From positions 11,938 through 75,937 of the forward strand of contig JAFGJR010000179.1 of the NCBI GenBank assembly GCA_016928975.1: a stretch of DNA of 64,000 nucleotides, read 5' to 3'. The notes below the pieces were generated by a model. It was not told where the DNA came from. It saw only the letters and a list, made by a program, of their open reading frames with translations, and ran no database searches. The position numbers were made by a program, and so were the translations under genes. This DNA is from Sedimentisphaerales bacterium. Its GTDB lineage: Bacteria > Planctomycetota > Phycisphaerae > Sedimentisphaerales > SG8-4. Of the stretch, positions 1 to 12,565 are shown piece after piece (positions within the stretch are counted from its first letter, which is position 1; each line of letters starts with the position of its first letter).

Positions 1-1134
1 CCAGCTATGCAGTCCCGCCTCGTCCTTGACATTCAGCTCGCGAATCAGGCTCTGCATTTCCTCGCACTTCTTCCAGTGCTCCATGTTAGCCTCATCGCCG
101 CCGATGTGGATGAATCTGCTCGGAAACAAATCCATCACCTCCGTCAGCACGTCCCGCATGAAGGCGACGGTCTGTTTTCGCGGCGCCAGGACTCCCTCGT
201 GGGCCGTCCACCGCGCCTCCGGCGGCAGGCTGTTCAGTTTGTCCGGGTACAGGCCGATCTGCGGGTAGCAGACGATCGCCGCTCCCGTGTGGGCGGGCAT
301 CTCGATCTCCGGCACGATCGTGACGTACTGCTCGGCGGCGTAGCGAACCAGGTGGCGGATATCGTCCTGGGTGTAATATCCGCCGGGCTGCTCGCCGTCG
401 CTCCTGGGCTTTCCTCCATTCCGGATCGTTGTGAAGTCCATCCACGCGCCCGTCGCGGTCAACTGCGGGTACTTCTTGATCTCGATCCGCCAGCCGACAT
501 CGTCGGTCAGGTGAATCTGCAGACTGTTGAACTTGTGCAAGGCCATCGCGTCGATGAACTTCTCAACCTCGCGCACGGGGATGAAATGCCGGGCCGGGTC
601 GATCAAAAGCCCGCGCCACTGAAACATGGGATAGTCCGTGATCCGCACGCGCGGCACAGTCCACCGGATTCCGTCGGTCTTCTTGCTGCTGAAGACGGCC
701 GGCGGGAGCAACTGCCGCAGGGTCTGAACGCCATAGAACAGGCCCGCCGGTTTGGCCGCCCGGATCGAGACCGACTCAGTTGTCACCTCCAGTTCGTATC
801 CCTCTTCACCGAGCGGACTCTTCAATGCTGCGTCAGTCTCCAGCCGTATGCTGTCCCTGGCGGACGAGTCCCCAACTATGCTCAGGCGAAATCCCATGGC
901 CGGCGCCAGTGCGTCGATGAGCTTCGCTCCCTCTTTCGCGGCGTCATCCCCGGCAATCACCTGCGTCGACTCGGTGACGGCAAACGAGCCATCTGCAAAC
1001 TCGACCGAGACTGGCCGTGGAATTATCGACAGGTCGTTCAATCGAATCAACTTGTCTGCCGTGGCGGTGTTGCTCAGGCCCAGGCAGAGGACCGCGATCG
1101 CTACTAATCTCGTTGCTCTGTGTGCGCGTCTCAT
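1..1134 (-). CDS. GH20 beta-N-acetylhexosaminidase (C-terminus outside window)
   Basis: The minus-strand frame opens with an ATG at 1134 and is still open at base 1, so at least 378 residues are present and the C-terminus lies outside the window. A signal peptide (MRRAHRAT, then a hydrophobic stretch ending TATA) is followed by a GH20 N-terminal alpha/beta domain and the start of the TIM barrel. The GH20 signature HIGGDE is visible, placing the catalytic Asp-Glu pair at about residues 347-348. The family removes terminal GlcNAc or GalNAc by substrate-assisted catalysis, here presumably in the periplasm. CGGAGG sits just before the start. It lies 37 bases after the GH2 gene on the same strand and probably shares its promoter. 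Family call is firm; substrate is unknown. Confidence 0.93.
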   Translation of the reverse strand, partial: MRRAHRATRLVAIAVLCLGLSNTATADKLIRLNDLSIIPRPVSVEFADGSFAVTESTQVIAGDDAAKEGAKLIDALAPAMGFRLSIVGDSSARDSIRLETDAALKSPLGEEGYELEVTTESVSIRAAKPAGLFYGVQTLRQLLPPAVFSSKKTDGIRWTVPRVRITDYPMFQWRGLLIDPARHFIPVREVEKFIDAMALHKFNSLQIHLTDDVGWRIEIKKYPQLTATGAWMDFTTIRNGGKPRSDGEQPGGYYTQDDIRHLVRYAAEQYVTIVPEIEMPAHTGAAIVCYPQIGLYPDKLNSLPPEARWTAHEGVLAPRKQTVAFMRDVLTEVMDLFPSRFIHIGGDEANMEHWKKCEEMQSLIRELNVKDEAGLHSW

Positions 1135-1171
1135 GATCGCCTCCGGATCTCTCGCTTTGCAGTTGAATGCA

Positions 1172-4100
1172 TCACTCCAGAATGACGCCTATCTCCGCGG
1201 CAGAGGTGTAAGGTCGGTTGTTGACTTCGCTCAGGGCGAGCAGTTTGACGAACCTCGCGTCCTGCGGCCGGTCGAAGCGGACGGTCTTTGTCGCGGCATC
1301 GTCGGGCCAGGCGCCGGTCGCGACGGGCCTGCCCCAGTTCCGGCCGTCATCGCTGATATAGACCTCGTAGCGAGCGATGCGGCCGTTGGTCATGTCCTGT
1401 CGAGGGACGTAGGTTAGCCCCAAGACGCGGACGGATTTCTTCAGGTCCAGGATCAGGTAGTGCGGCGGCGGCGCCATCGGCTCCCAGTTCGTATGCCAGA
1501 TCGTCGCAGGGTTGTTGTCGATGGCCAGCTCCACGCCGTGGCTCGGGTGGGCATTGTCCGCTGTGACCGTCACGCCGAGCTTCTGCATCGCCGTAGGCTG
1601 CCTCCACAGTGCTGCCAGTTGTTCGGCCGTCATGGTGTACCGCGGGTCGAAGTGCGCACCCGCCATGTAAGCCAAAAGACTGTGTCGCATCTGTCGGGCG
1701 ACGAGGCGGTTGTCGAGATCGCTCACCAGATCGCAACTGCACGCCAGGAGCTTGCCCTTGCCGACCTTCGCCTCGAATACCAGGGCGAGCTTGCGGGCGG
1801 TGACCCAGTCGTCGATGACCTGAACAATCGGCTGCAAGTCACGGTGATCGGTGAGAAGGAACGGGGCTGTATCGTGCATCAGCTGCCACCATTGCCAATT
1901 CGAGTGGCATTCAGTCGGAAATTGTGTCAGTGCCGGGTGCTTCGGATCGCACAGGACGCCCAGCGTGTGCGGCGGCTGCCAGTTCGTCCAGACCGTGTTC
2001 CAGAAGATGCTCGAAAAGCCCATCGTGATGGGGTGCTTGTCGTCGCTGCGGATCGTCTGCGGCAGAGGAAGCAGCAGGACCTTGCCGCCCTCTGCGAGGC
2101 GTCTTTCCGCCTCATCGTTCATCTCCCGTGTGACCAGGATGTCCGCCGGCGGCTCAGTCGGCACATCCTGAGGGAATGCCCAGATGTCCCAGTCGTTGGC
2201 GGCATCGGTCCCGGGGATCGTGACTTCGAGGTTCAGCTTCCGCGCTCCCTCGATGCGGTCGAGCTTGACATCGATCTCGCCAATCGTGCTGAGAGTTCCG
2301 GACTGGATCGGGCCGTGAGGGAGCTGGCCGCCATCCACGATGGACCCGGAAGAATCGCGGAGTGTCCATTGTGGCATGGCGTGCTCCAGGTCCGACGGGC
2401 CGAAGTGCGCCAGATCGATGCGGGCGTGCAATGTGTCGCCGGCTTTGAAGATGCGCCGTTCCAGGCGAGCTAATGGCACGATCGGGCCGGCGAAGCGGTG
2501 GTATTGCTCGGCGGTGACGTAGCCCTTCGAGTCCCAGAACGGGTCCAGCACGCCGACCAGCGCGGTGCCCTGGCCGGGGAAATCGTGCAGGTCGAGCAAC
2601 TGGAAACCGCCGAAGCCGGGTGTGCGGAGGGCCGATTCGATGTCCTCCTTGTACAGCAGGGTCTGCAACTTGCCGGAGGCCATCAGAAAATCGTGCGCCT
2701 GGTGGAGCATTCCATTGCGTTCAAGCTGCTCGCGGAAGATTTCGAAGTTCTTGGCCTTGAGTGGGCCGGTGTACTTGCCTGTCTCGTCCAGGTTCGGGTA
2801 CACGCACCATTGGCCGATCTCGTGGCTGATCACCGGAGCCTTGCCGTGCTGCCGGACGAAGTCGCTGTAATCGGTCATCGTCTCAGGCGGCCTGGCATTG
2901 ACCCGGCTGTGCACGCCCTGGCCCCATTGCTGGATTCGCGGTGCAGATGTGCTGTAGTAGTCGTTCACAGGCAGCAGAGGCCAGCCGGCGCCGGAGGTGT
3001 AGAGCCGTCGCGGGTCGCGCTTCTTCCAGTACGTCACGAAGTTGCTGAGGAACTGGTTCTGATTGCGTCCGGCCGGCTCGTTGCCATAGGCCATCATGAT
3101 AAAGGATGGATGATTCCCGTACGCTTTGACCATGGCCTCGCTCTCTTTGTAGAGCCATTTGTCGAATGGCCCGCCGCTGCCGACCGTCGCCCACGCGGAA
3201 CACTCGACATGGAAGTAGAATCCTTCCTCATCGGCGGCGTCGAACGCTCCCTCCGGCGGGCACCAGGAGTGGAAGCGGACGTGGTTCAAGCCGTGGGCCT
3301 TGCAGATGCGGATGATCCGCCGCCATCGCTCGCCGCTGACCGGCGGGCATCCCGTCAGTGGAAAGATGCAGCATTCGAGCGTGCCGCGAATGAAGGTGGG
3401 CTTGCCATTGATGGTGATCCGCGTGTCCTCGGTGCCGACCTGGCGCATGCCGAACCGGACGGAGGTCACATCCTGGTAGCGCGACTGGTCCGCGATAAAC
3501 GTGACGTGCATCAGATACGTAGTGGGCCGGAACTCGTCCCAGAACTGGCAGTCATCGCCCATGTCGAAGGTGAATTCCGCTTTGCCTCCCTGCCGTGTCC
3601 GCCACACGACCGGCGCAGACAATACTCTGCCAATCGAGTGCTCCTGCCTGGAGTCCGTGGCATTGATCTGGAGGGTGCCGTTGCCGGCTCTGCCCGTGAC
3701 GTTGCCCAAGCTCACCTTCACACTGACCGTCCGATCCTTGACGTTCGGGTACAGGCGCACGTCGTCAATCCAGACCGGATCGGTTGCCCGCAGCTCCATG
3801 CGTCCGACGATTCCGTTCCAGTTGCCCTGGGTATGATCGGAGACACTGTGGGCGTTGCGCCCGACGTCCACGATCATGCGGTTGTCCACGCGGATGGTCA
3901 GACGGTGCTTGCCGGGAGTCACGTCCGTACCGAGCTCATGCACGTGAGGTGTACCGAGGCTGTCCTGAGAGCCGATGGCGCGGTCGTCCAGCCAGACCGT
4001 GGTCTTCCAGTGCGGCCGCTCCAGGTAGAGTGTGAGGCGTTTGCCTTGCCACCTCGGCGGGACCTCGATCTGGCGCTGGTACCAGGCGGCCCCCATGTAG

Positions 4101-4432
4101 TGGCGCTGCGGCTGAAGCCAGAACGGCATTTTGAAGTTGTCCGGCGTCTGGTACTGCTTGTAGTAGGGGTCGCTCTGCCAGACGGGGTTGATGTCCCCCG
4201 TCCATTGGGTCTGCATCGACGGCGGGTCGCCATAGCCCTGCTCCGTCAGCACGCCGGGCAGAACGACTCGATCTGTGAGCTCCTGCTCGAACCACTTCTC
4301 CGCCTCGCCTCGATCCTCGCGATCCAGGCGGACCGACCACATCCCTCCACCCAAATCGATCCCATCCGCTCTCGCCGCCAGCGGAACGAGCGACACCAGC
4401 AGCACGGATAGCCTTGTCACGCCTTTTGTCAT
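1172..4432 (-). CDS. GH2-family glycoside hydrolase with C-terminal F5/8-type (discoidin) domain
   Basis: This is a 1086-residue secreted glycosidase. I chose the ATG at 4432 because AAGGAG lies six bases before it and the product then begins with a clean signal peptide ending LAARA; an in-frame ATG at 4447 is the alternative. The order is a GH2 sugar-binding jelly roll (about 70-220), an immunoglobulin-like domain, and a TIM barrel. The barrel carries the acid/base motif NEP (E452) and a likely nucleophile in ISHEIGQW (E538). A linker region and a discoidin-like carbohydrate-binding domain (about 952-1086, with NWGRPVATGAW) complete the protein. GH2 members include beta-galactosidases, glucuronidases and mannosidases; the exact substrate cannot be read here. 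First gene of a two-gene operon with the GH20 gene. Confidence 0.9.
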   Translation of the reverse strand: MTKGVTRLSVLLVSLVPLAARADGIDLGGGMWSVRLDREDRGEAEKWFEQELTDRVVLPGVLTEQGYGDPPSMQTQWTGDINPVWQSDPYYKQYQTPDNFKMPFWLQPQRHYMGAAWYQRQIEVPPRWQGKRLTLYLERPHWKTTVWLDDRAIGSQDSLGTPHVHELGTDVTPGKHRLTIRVDNRMIVDVGRNAHSVSDHTQGNWNGIVGRMELRATDPVWIDDVRLYPNVKDRTVSVKVSLGNVTGRAGNGTLQINATDSRQEHSIGRVLSAPVVWRTRQGGKAEFTFDMGDDCQFWDEFRPTTYLMHVTFIADQSRYQDVTSVRFGMRQVGTEDTRITINGKPTFIRGTLECCIFPLTGCPPVSGERWRRIIRICKAHGLNHVRFHSWCPPEGAFDAADEEGFYFHVECSAWATVGSGGPFDKWLYKESEAMVKAYGNHPSFIMMAYGNEPAGRNQNQFLSNFVTYWKKRDPRRLYTSGAGWPLLPVNDYYSTSAPRIQQWGQGVHSRVNARPPETMTDYSDFVRQHGKAPVISHEIGQWCVYPNLDETGKYTGPLKAKNFEIFREQLERNGMLHQAHDFLMASGKLQTLLYKEDIESALRTPGFGGFQLLDLHDFPGQGTALVGVLDPFWDSKGYVTAEQYHRFAGPIVPLARLERRIFKAGDTLHARIDLAHFGPSDLEHAMPQWTLRDSSGSIVDGGQLPHGPIQSGTLSTIGEIDVKLDRIEGARKLNLEVTIPGTDAANDWDIWAFPQDVPTEPPADILVTREMNDEAERRLAEGGKVLLLPLPQTIRSDDKHPITMGFSSIFWNTVWTNWQPPHTLGVLCDPKHPALTQFPTECHSNWQWWQLMHDTAPFLLTDHRDLQPIVQVIDDWVTARKLALVFEAKVGKGKLLACSCDLVSDLDNRLVARQMRHSLLAYMAGAHFDPRYTMTAEQLAALWRQPTAMQKLGVTVTADNAHPSHGVELAIDNNPATIWHTNWEPMAPPPHYLILDLKKSVRVLGLTYVPRQDMTNGRIARYEVYISDDGRNWGRPVATGAWPDDAATKTVRFDRPQDARFVKLLALSEVNNRPYTSAAEIGVILE

Positions 4433-4465
4433 CCAGAGCTCCTTCATGAATTCCGAGTCTCCCGA

Positions 4466-4494
4466 AGTATACTGTGCCGGCCTGGGCTGCTCAA
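4466..4494 (-). promoter_or_regulatory. Sigma70-type promoter for the GH2-GH20 operon
   Basis: On the minus strand TTGAGC (4494-4489) and TATACT (4471-4466) are separated by exactly 17 bases. Transcription would start near 4459, giving a short leader of about 27 bases that contains the AAGGAG ribosome binding site of the GH2 gene. This supports the start chosen at 4432. Confidence 0.55.
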
Positions 4495-4586
4495 TACTGC
4501 GCGTTGAAATCCCCGCACTGTGGCGGTATACAAGCCGTATCTCGCGTTGAGATGGTGACAGAAAATGTGGATAGCTGGGGCGGGCT

Positions 4587-4862
4587 ATGCGATACGAGTG
4601 TCTCCATCCGCGCGATGAGCTGGTGCTCACGATGCAGCGGATCTACCGGTGCAAGGGGACGCTGACCCTGAGCAGCCCTGCGGCCGTCCTGTGGAACAGC
4701 GGCGTCATGATCGTCGGCGATAGCGTGCTCTCCGCCTTCGACACACTCGAAGTCCTGGAGCACTCCGCAGAAGCCGTGCTCGATGCCCAGCCCATCGGCG
4801 GCCACGTCGCCATGTCCCAGAAGATCAGCGACGAGCTCCGCGAAGCCTTCCACCTGCTTTGA
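4587..4862 (+). pseudogene. Class II aldolase/adducin-family remnant with internal deletion
   Basis: The 91-residue frame joins two pieces of a class II aldolase-like protein. Residues 1-23 (MRYECLHPRDELVLTMQRIY) match the usual N-terminus, where intact proteins continue into the TTTSGGNLS motif. Residues from about 36 on (NSGVMIVGDS, then AFDTLEVLEHSAEA) match the region after the metal-binding histidines. The family is normally over 200 residues and needs a Zn site of one Glu and three His; most of that middle is missing, and the usual NHG of the C-terminal piece reads NSG. It cannot be an active aldolase. It sits alone between two unrelated transcription units. The family assignment rests on remembered motifs. 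Confidence 0.6.
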
Positions 4863-5031
4863 GTTGGCCGGTCGCCGCAGCCAATCGGTTATAGGACCCC
4901 GCCCGCTTCCGTGGAATATTTCCGTCGTGGCATTCGTCCTTACGCGCAGGCTCTGTCCTGGGCCCCGATACGCGCGGGGGGCTGTGCTCCGCCTGGAGAG
5001 GGGACAAAAGCATGGACGCCACAGGGGATTC

Positions 5032-5040
5032 TGGTACGAT
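5032..5040 (+). promoter_or_regulatory. Possible extended -10 element before the RND operon
   Basis: TGGTACGAT resembles an extended -10 (TGnTATAAT) 60 bases before the adaptor start; no convincing -35 is visible. Very similar TGGTAnnAT motifs occur before the genes starting at 32635, 33995 and 59347. The rest of 4863-5100 shows no gene or repeat. Confidence 0.25.
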
Positions 5041-5100
5041 AAGGCCCGGTCAGATGCGCACGTTGGCAGGAAACACCCTTGTGGACGATCGGAAAGGAAG

Positions 5101-6392
5101 ATGAAGAAAGCGCTTGTAGCGATCATCGTCGTTGCGGTTCTACTGTTGGCCGGTTGGCAGGCGTATCGGCGAGTCGTCGCCGCTTCGGCCGCAGCGAACA
5201 AGCCCGCGCGTGGGGACATCCCGGTGGCCGTTGAGACGCAGCCGGTCCGCAGAAGCGCGATCCGCGATATCGGCGTCTTCACAGGCTCGCTGGTCCCGGA
5301 GTCGCAGTTCGTGGTCGCCTCGAAGGCGGCTGGCTGGCTCAGGGAGGTGCTCGTCGATATCGGAGACATGGTCGGCCGCAACGACGTCATCGCTGTGCTG
5401 GACGATGAGGAGTTCACTCGCCAGGTGGAACAGGCCGAGGCGGAGTTGCAGGTGGCAAAGGCCAACGTCGAGAACTCCAGCAGCGATCTCGATCTGGCCA
5501 GGCGTGAGTACGAGCGAATCCAGGCGCTTCGCGAAAAGCAGATCGCCTCCGCGGCGGAGCTGGATGCCGCCGCCGCCGCGTTCAGCGCCGCCCAGACCCG
5601 ACTGAAAGTGGCCCTCGCCCAGGTGGCCCAGAAAGAGGCGGCCCACAAAGGGGCTGAGCTGCAACTATCCTACACGAAGGTCCGTGCGTTTTGGGAATCC
5701 GGCGATCCAAACCGCGTGGTAGGGGAGCGGTTTGTCGACGAGGGGGCGCTCGTGCAGATGAATCAGCCTATCGTATCCATCCTGGAGAACAATCCGCTGG
5801 TGGCGGTCGTCTTCGTCATCGAGCGGGACTATCCCAAGATCAAGGTGGGCCAGTCGGCGGCGATTACGACGGACGCCTGGCCGGGCAGGACCTTCGCCGG
5901 CCATATCCGGCGGATCGCTCCCCTGCTGCGGGAGACCTCCCGGCAGGCGAGGGTCGAGATCGAGATTGCCAATCCCGGTCACCTGCTCAAGCCCGGCATG
6001 TTCGTGCGGGCCCAGGTGGAGTTCAGCACGCACGACCAGGCTACGCTCGTGCCGTTCAGCGCGATGGTCAAGCGGGATGGCAAGGAGGGGGTCTTTCTCG
6101 TGGACGATGCCGCCTCCGGCGATCCGAAGACTGCGCCCGCCGGAGTTGGGACCGCGCCCGCGGCCTCCGTGCGACGGGTTCGCTTCGTTCCCGTGACCAC
6201 CGGGATCGCGGCTGGTGAAGTCGTCGAGGTGGTCGAGCCGCCGATCACAGGCGACGTGGTCACGCTGGGCAATCATCTTCTGGAGGACGGCTCGCGCATC
6301 CTGTTGCCGGCCGGGAGTCCGCCGACCGGCGGACGGCCGCCGGATGGGTCCCAGCGCAAGACCCAGGACCCCGCCAGGCCGGGGGCAGCGCG

Positions 6393-6396
<4 letters not shown>
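5101..6396 (+). CDS. RND efflux periplasmic adaptor (HlyD/MFP family)
   Basis: The 431-residue protein starts at 5101, where AAGGAAG directly precedes the ATG and the product begins with an uncleaved-looking membrane anchor (MKKALVAIIVVAVLLLAGW). After that come a barrel-sandwich (lipoyl-like) half, a long coiled-coil hairpin rich in Ala, Glu and Gln (about 115-190), the second sandwich half and a beta-barrel domain. This is the classic layout of membrane-fusion proteins that bridge an inner-membrane pump to an outer-membrane channel. Its stop overlaps the start of the pump gene in an ATGA, so the two are translationally coupled. The start is much further downstream than the longest open frame, which lacks any ribosome binding site. 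Confidence 0.93.
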
Positions 6397-9515
<3,119 letters not shown>

Positions 9516-9532
9516 CCTTTGAAGAACCGACT

Positions 9533-11083
9533 ATGTGGGTCGAGAACTTGTGCCCGGCGTTTCGCATGACCATTCTGGCAGTCACTGCTCTGTGGGCGGT
9601 CCCATGCCTATCGGCAGTCGGCGGACCGGCGCCCGATGCGAACAGTGTCGCGCAGGCACCCGCGTCGCTGACGATCGATATCCAGCGCGCCATCCTGCTG
9701 GCGATGGAGAACAACCGGTCGCTCGTCGTTCAACGACTGACGCCGGAAATCCGCCGAACATTCGAGCAGGAGGAGCGCGCGGTGTTCGACCCGGTTCTGG
9801 GAATCCAGGGCTCGGACAGAAGAAGCGTTGCGGACCGGCTCTCGCGCGCAGGCTCCGGCATCGAGAGCCAGATCGTCGATTCGGCGGCAGGCGCGATCTC
9901 GCTGGACACGCTGTTTCCCACCGGCATGACCGTGGCCCTGGACGCCACCTCGAGCTACACCGATTCCTCCTTGTACAGCGACACCTTCATCGCGAACCGG
10001 CTCGGGATCTCCGTCACCCAGGCGCTGTTGCGGGGCGCGGACGTTCGTGCGAACCTGGCGCGCGTCCACCAGGTCCGGATCGACACCCAGATCTCCGAGT
10101 ATGAGCTGCGTGGATTCACCGAGGCGCTCGTGCAGTCCGTCGAGCTGGGCTTCTGGGATTATGCGCTGGCGAAGAGGCAGATTGAGATCTACGCCAACTC
10201 GCTGAGCCTGGCGCAACAGCAGATGGACGAAGCCGAGGAGCGAATCAAGGTCGGCACGCTGGCGGAGACGGAGCTGGCCGCCGCCAAGGCGGAGGTCGCG
10301 CTGCGGCGGGAGGATCTCATCAATGCGCGCGCCAACCTGACCGCCAGACGGCTCAATCTGCTGCGCCTGCTGAACCCCTCGGAGGTCATCGACTGGGACA
10401 CCGAGATCGTTCTCGAACACCCGATGGCGCCGCCGGACATGCCGCTCGATCCGGTGGGCGCCCACGTTGATGTGGCCCTCAAGATGCGGCCCGATTTGAA
10501 CCAGGCGCGCCTGCTGATCCGGCGGGGCGAGCTGGAGGTCGTGCGGACCCGCAACGGCCTTCTCCCGCGGCTGGATGCGTTCATCAACTACGGCAAGTCA
10601 GGCTACGCGACGGCCTTTTCCGACGCCGTCGACGAGCTGGACGGCGTCAGCTACGACATCGAAGGCGGCTTGATCCTCGCCTATCCCATCCGGAACCGAG
10701 CGGCGCGATCGCAGCATACTCGGGCCGTCGTCTCCAGACAGCAGTCGATCAAGGCCATGGAGAACCTGATCCAGCTTGCCCAGGTGGACGTTCGCATCGC
10801 GTACAGCGAGGTGAACCGCGCGCACGAGCAGATCACGGCCACCGCCGCCACGCGCGAGTCCCAGGAAGAGAAGCTCCGGGTCGAGACGGAGAAGTTCCGC
10901 GTGGGCAAGTCCACCTCGCTGCTCGTCGCCCAGGCCCAGCGGGACCTGGTCGCCAGCCAGATCGCAGAGATCCAGGCGCTCGCCAACTACTTCAAGGCCC
11001 TCGTCACGCTGTACCGGCTGGAAGGTTCCCTCTTGCATCGTCGCGGCGTCGAAGCGCCGGGCAACGAGCCGGTCAACCTGTAG
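9533..11083 (+). CDS. TolC-like outer-membrane efflux protein
   Basis: The 516-residue product is the outer-membrane channel of the RND system. It starts at 9533, 17 bases after the pump stop, with a weak GAAGAA site; an in-frame ATG at 9566 would give a more compact signal peptide (MTILAVTALWAVPCLSA). Two repeats of the outer-membrane efflux protein fold follow, each with a beta-strand pair and long helices (for example the Glu/Ala-rich helix near 215-265 and the one near 420-480). Such proteins form a trimeric beta barrel with a periplasmic alpha tunnel. It completes a three-gene adaptor-pump-channel operon. Confidence 0.9.
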   Translation: MWVENLCPAFRMTILAVTALWAVPCLSAVGGPAPDANSVAQAPASLTIDIQRAILLAMENNRSLVVQRLTPEIRRTFEQEERAVFDPVLGIQGSDRRSVADRLSRAGSGIESQIVDSAAGAISLDTLFPTGMTVALDATSSYTDSSLYSDTFIANRLGISVTQALLRGADVRANLARVHQVRIDTQISEYELRGFTEALVQSVELGFWDYALAKRQIEIYANSLSLAQQQMDEAEERIKVGTLAETELAAAKAEVALRREDLINARANLTARRLNLLRLLNPSEVIDWDTEIVLEHPMAPPDMPLDPVGAHVDVALKMRPDLNQARLLIRRGELEVVRTRNGLLPRLDAFINYGKSGYATAFSDAVDELDGVSYDIEGGLILAYPIRNRAARSQHTRAVVSRQQSIKAMENLIQLAQVDVRIAYSEVNRAHEQITATAATRESQEEKLRVETEKFRVGKSTSLLVAQAQRDLVASQIAEIQALANYFKALVTLYRLEGSLLHRRGVEAPGNEPVNL

Positions 11084-11176
11084 AGCCAGTGCCGTAACGT
11101 GCGCATCTCGCTCGGGAGTCCCGTGAGTGCCTGCGCGCGTTCCGCATCGTTCGCATCCGTATCGATCCCAGGGCTG

Positions 11177-12565
11177 TCAGATTCGCCACGGGCAACGCAT
11201 TGCGCGAGAACAAAGGCGATTTGCGCCCTCGTCGCCGGGGAACGCCTCCTGAGACGGGTCCCACCGGAGCGACCGTCCCAGCTTGTACGCGAGGATCGTC
11301 AGGTGGCCGAGTGAGGCGCCGCGGTGACCGATCTCCTCGGGGCAGCTCGGCGGCCGGCGGGTGCGAACGGATTCGAACCAGTTCGCATGGTGGTCGTTGT
11401 CGCCGATGTTCACCTCGCGTGTCGTCAGCTTCATCTCCTTGAAGATCTCGTCGGGTCCGTCTTCGACGGGGCCGCCGGTGGACATCGAGGTGACCCAGCC
11501 TCGCTCGCCGACGAAGATGCCGCCGAAATTGCCCGCGAGACGCGCGGTGGCAGGTACTGCCTTGTAGACATCTTTCACCATGCCCCAGTGGTCGACCAGG
11601 TGGAGCAGCGTGCCATTGGCATAGCGACAGGTGAGCGTCGGGTACGTTCCACTGCTGGGATGGATGATCTCGACAGGTCCGCTGTTCTCGATGCCCAGGG
11701 CATACTGAATCACATCGGCGGCGTGAGAGTGGTACCAGGTGACCGCCCCCGCGCCGAAATCCTCGTGGAACGCCCAGGGCACCACGCCGGGCATCGGGTT
11801 CCTATGATAGGCGCTGTTGTACGGCTGCCAGGGGGCCGGGCCCACCCATAGGTCCCAGTCGAGCCCTTCCGGCACCGGCTGCGCGGCCAGGGCAAAAGGC
11901 AGCGGCGCATAGGAGTCCACGCCGAGACTGCCGGACAGCTTGCCCCAGAGTGTGAAGACGGATTTGATCTTGCCCAGCCCTCCGCCTCGCACGAAGTTGC
12001 ACACCTGGCGGATTGTCGAGATGGACCGGTACTGAGTGCCGGTCTGGAAGATCCGGCCATATCGCTGCACCGTCTCCACCAGACGCCGGCTCTCGCGAAT
12101 CGTCAGAGAGATCGGCTTCTCACAATAGACATCCTTGCCTGCTTTGACGGCGTCAATGGAGATGGGAGTATGCCAGTGGTCCGGCGTGACGATCACCACG
12201 GCGTCGATATCGGGCCGGGCCAGCAGCTCGCGATAGTCGTTGTATGCCGCACAGGCTTCGTACTTGCCGCCGGCTCTTGCAGCGTAGGTCTCGTCCACGC
12301 GTTTCCTGGCTTCCTCCCGGCGAATCGCGTCCACGTCGCACACGGCCAGGACCTGCAATTCGCGGTCACCGACCAACCGGTGCAGGTGCCCGCGGCCCAT
12401 CACTCCGTGGCCGATCAGGCCCGCCGTAATCCGCTCGCTCGGCGGTAGGCTCCCATCTGCCCCCCTTGCCGAGGCCGGCACGACCCACGGCAGGGCGACA
12501 GCCCCCGACGTGCAGGCCACAGAGCCCAGAAACTCACGTCTTGTGATCTGATGAACTCGAGTCAC
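11177..12565 (-). CDS. Twin-arginine Gfo/Idh/MocA-family oxidoreductase
   Basis: The 462-residue product starts with GTG at 12565, preceded by GGAGG, and overlaps the stop of the ThuA gene by four bases (GTGA). A twin-arginine signal (ITRREFLGS, then an Ala-rich stretch) targets the folded, cofactor-loaded protein to the periplasm. A Rossmann motif (GLIGHGVMGRGH) and the EKP motif of the family (DVYCEKPIS) are present. Related enzymes oxidise or reduce sugars and cyclitols with NAD(P) that often stays bound. It is the last gene of a three-gene operon with DUF1080 and ThuA/TIM-barrel proteins, which fits keto-sugar metabolism; the actual substrate is unknown. Confidence 0.9.
   Translation of the reverse strand: MTRVHQITRREFLGSVACTSGAVALPWVVPASARGADGSLPPSERITAGLIGHGVMGRGHLHRLVGDRELQVLAVCDVDAIRREEARKRVDETYAARAGGKYEACAAYNDYRELLARPDIDAVVIVTPDHWHTPISIDAVKAGKDVYCEKPISLTIRESRRLVETVQRYGRIFQTGTQYRSISTIRQVCNFVRGGGLGKIKSVFTLWGKLSGSLGVDSYAPLPFALAAQPVPEGLDWDLWVGPAPWQPYNSAYHRNPMPGVVPWAFHEDFGAGAVTWYHSHAADVIQYALGIENSGPVEIIHPSSGTYPTLTCRYANGTLLHLVDHWGMVKDVYKAVPATARLAGNFGGIFVGERGWVTSMSTGGPVEDGPDEIFKEMKLTTREVNIGDNDHHANWFESVRTRRPPSCPEEIGHRGASLGHLTILAYKLGRSLRWDPSQEAFPGDEGANRLCSRAMRCPWRI

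Noticed and set aside
2498..4411. 637-codon open frame opposite the GH2 gene
   Set aside because: Low-complexity Val/Leu/Arg/Asp composition typical of antisense reading, opposite a clear glycosidase.
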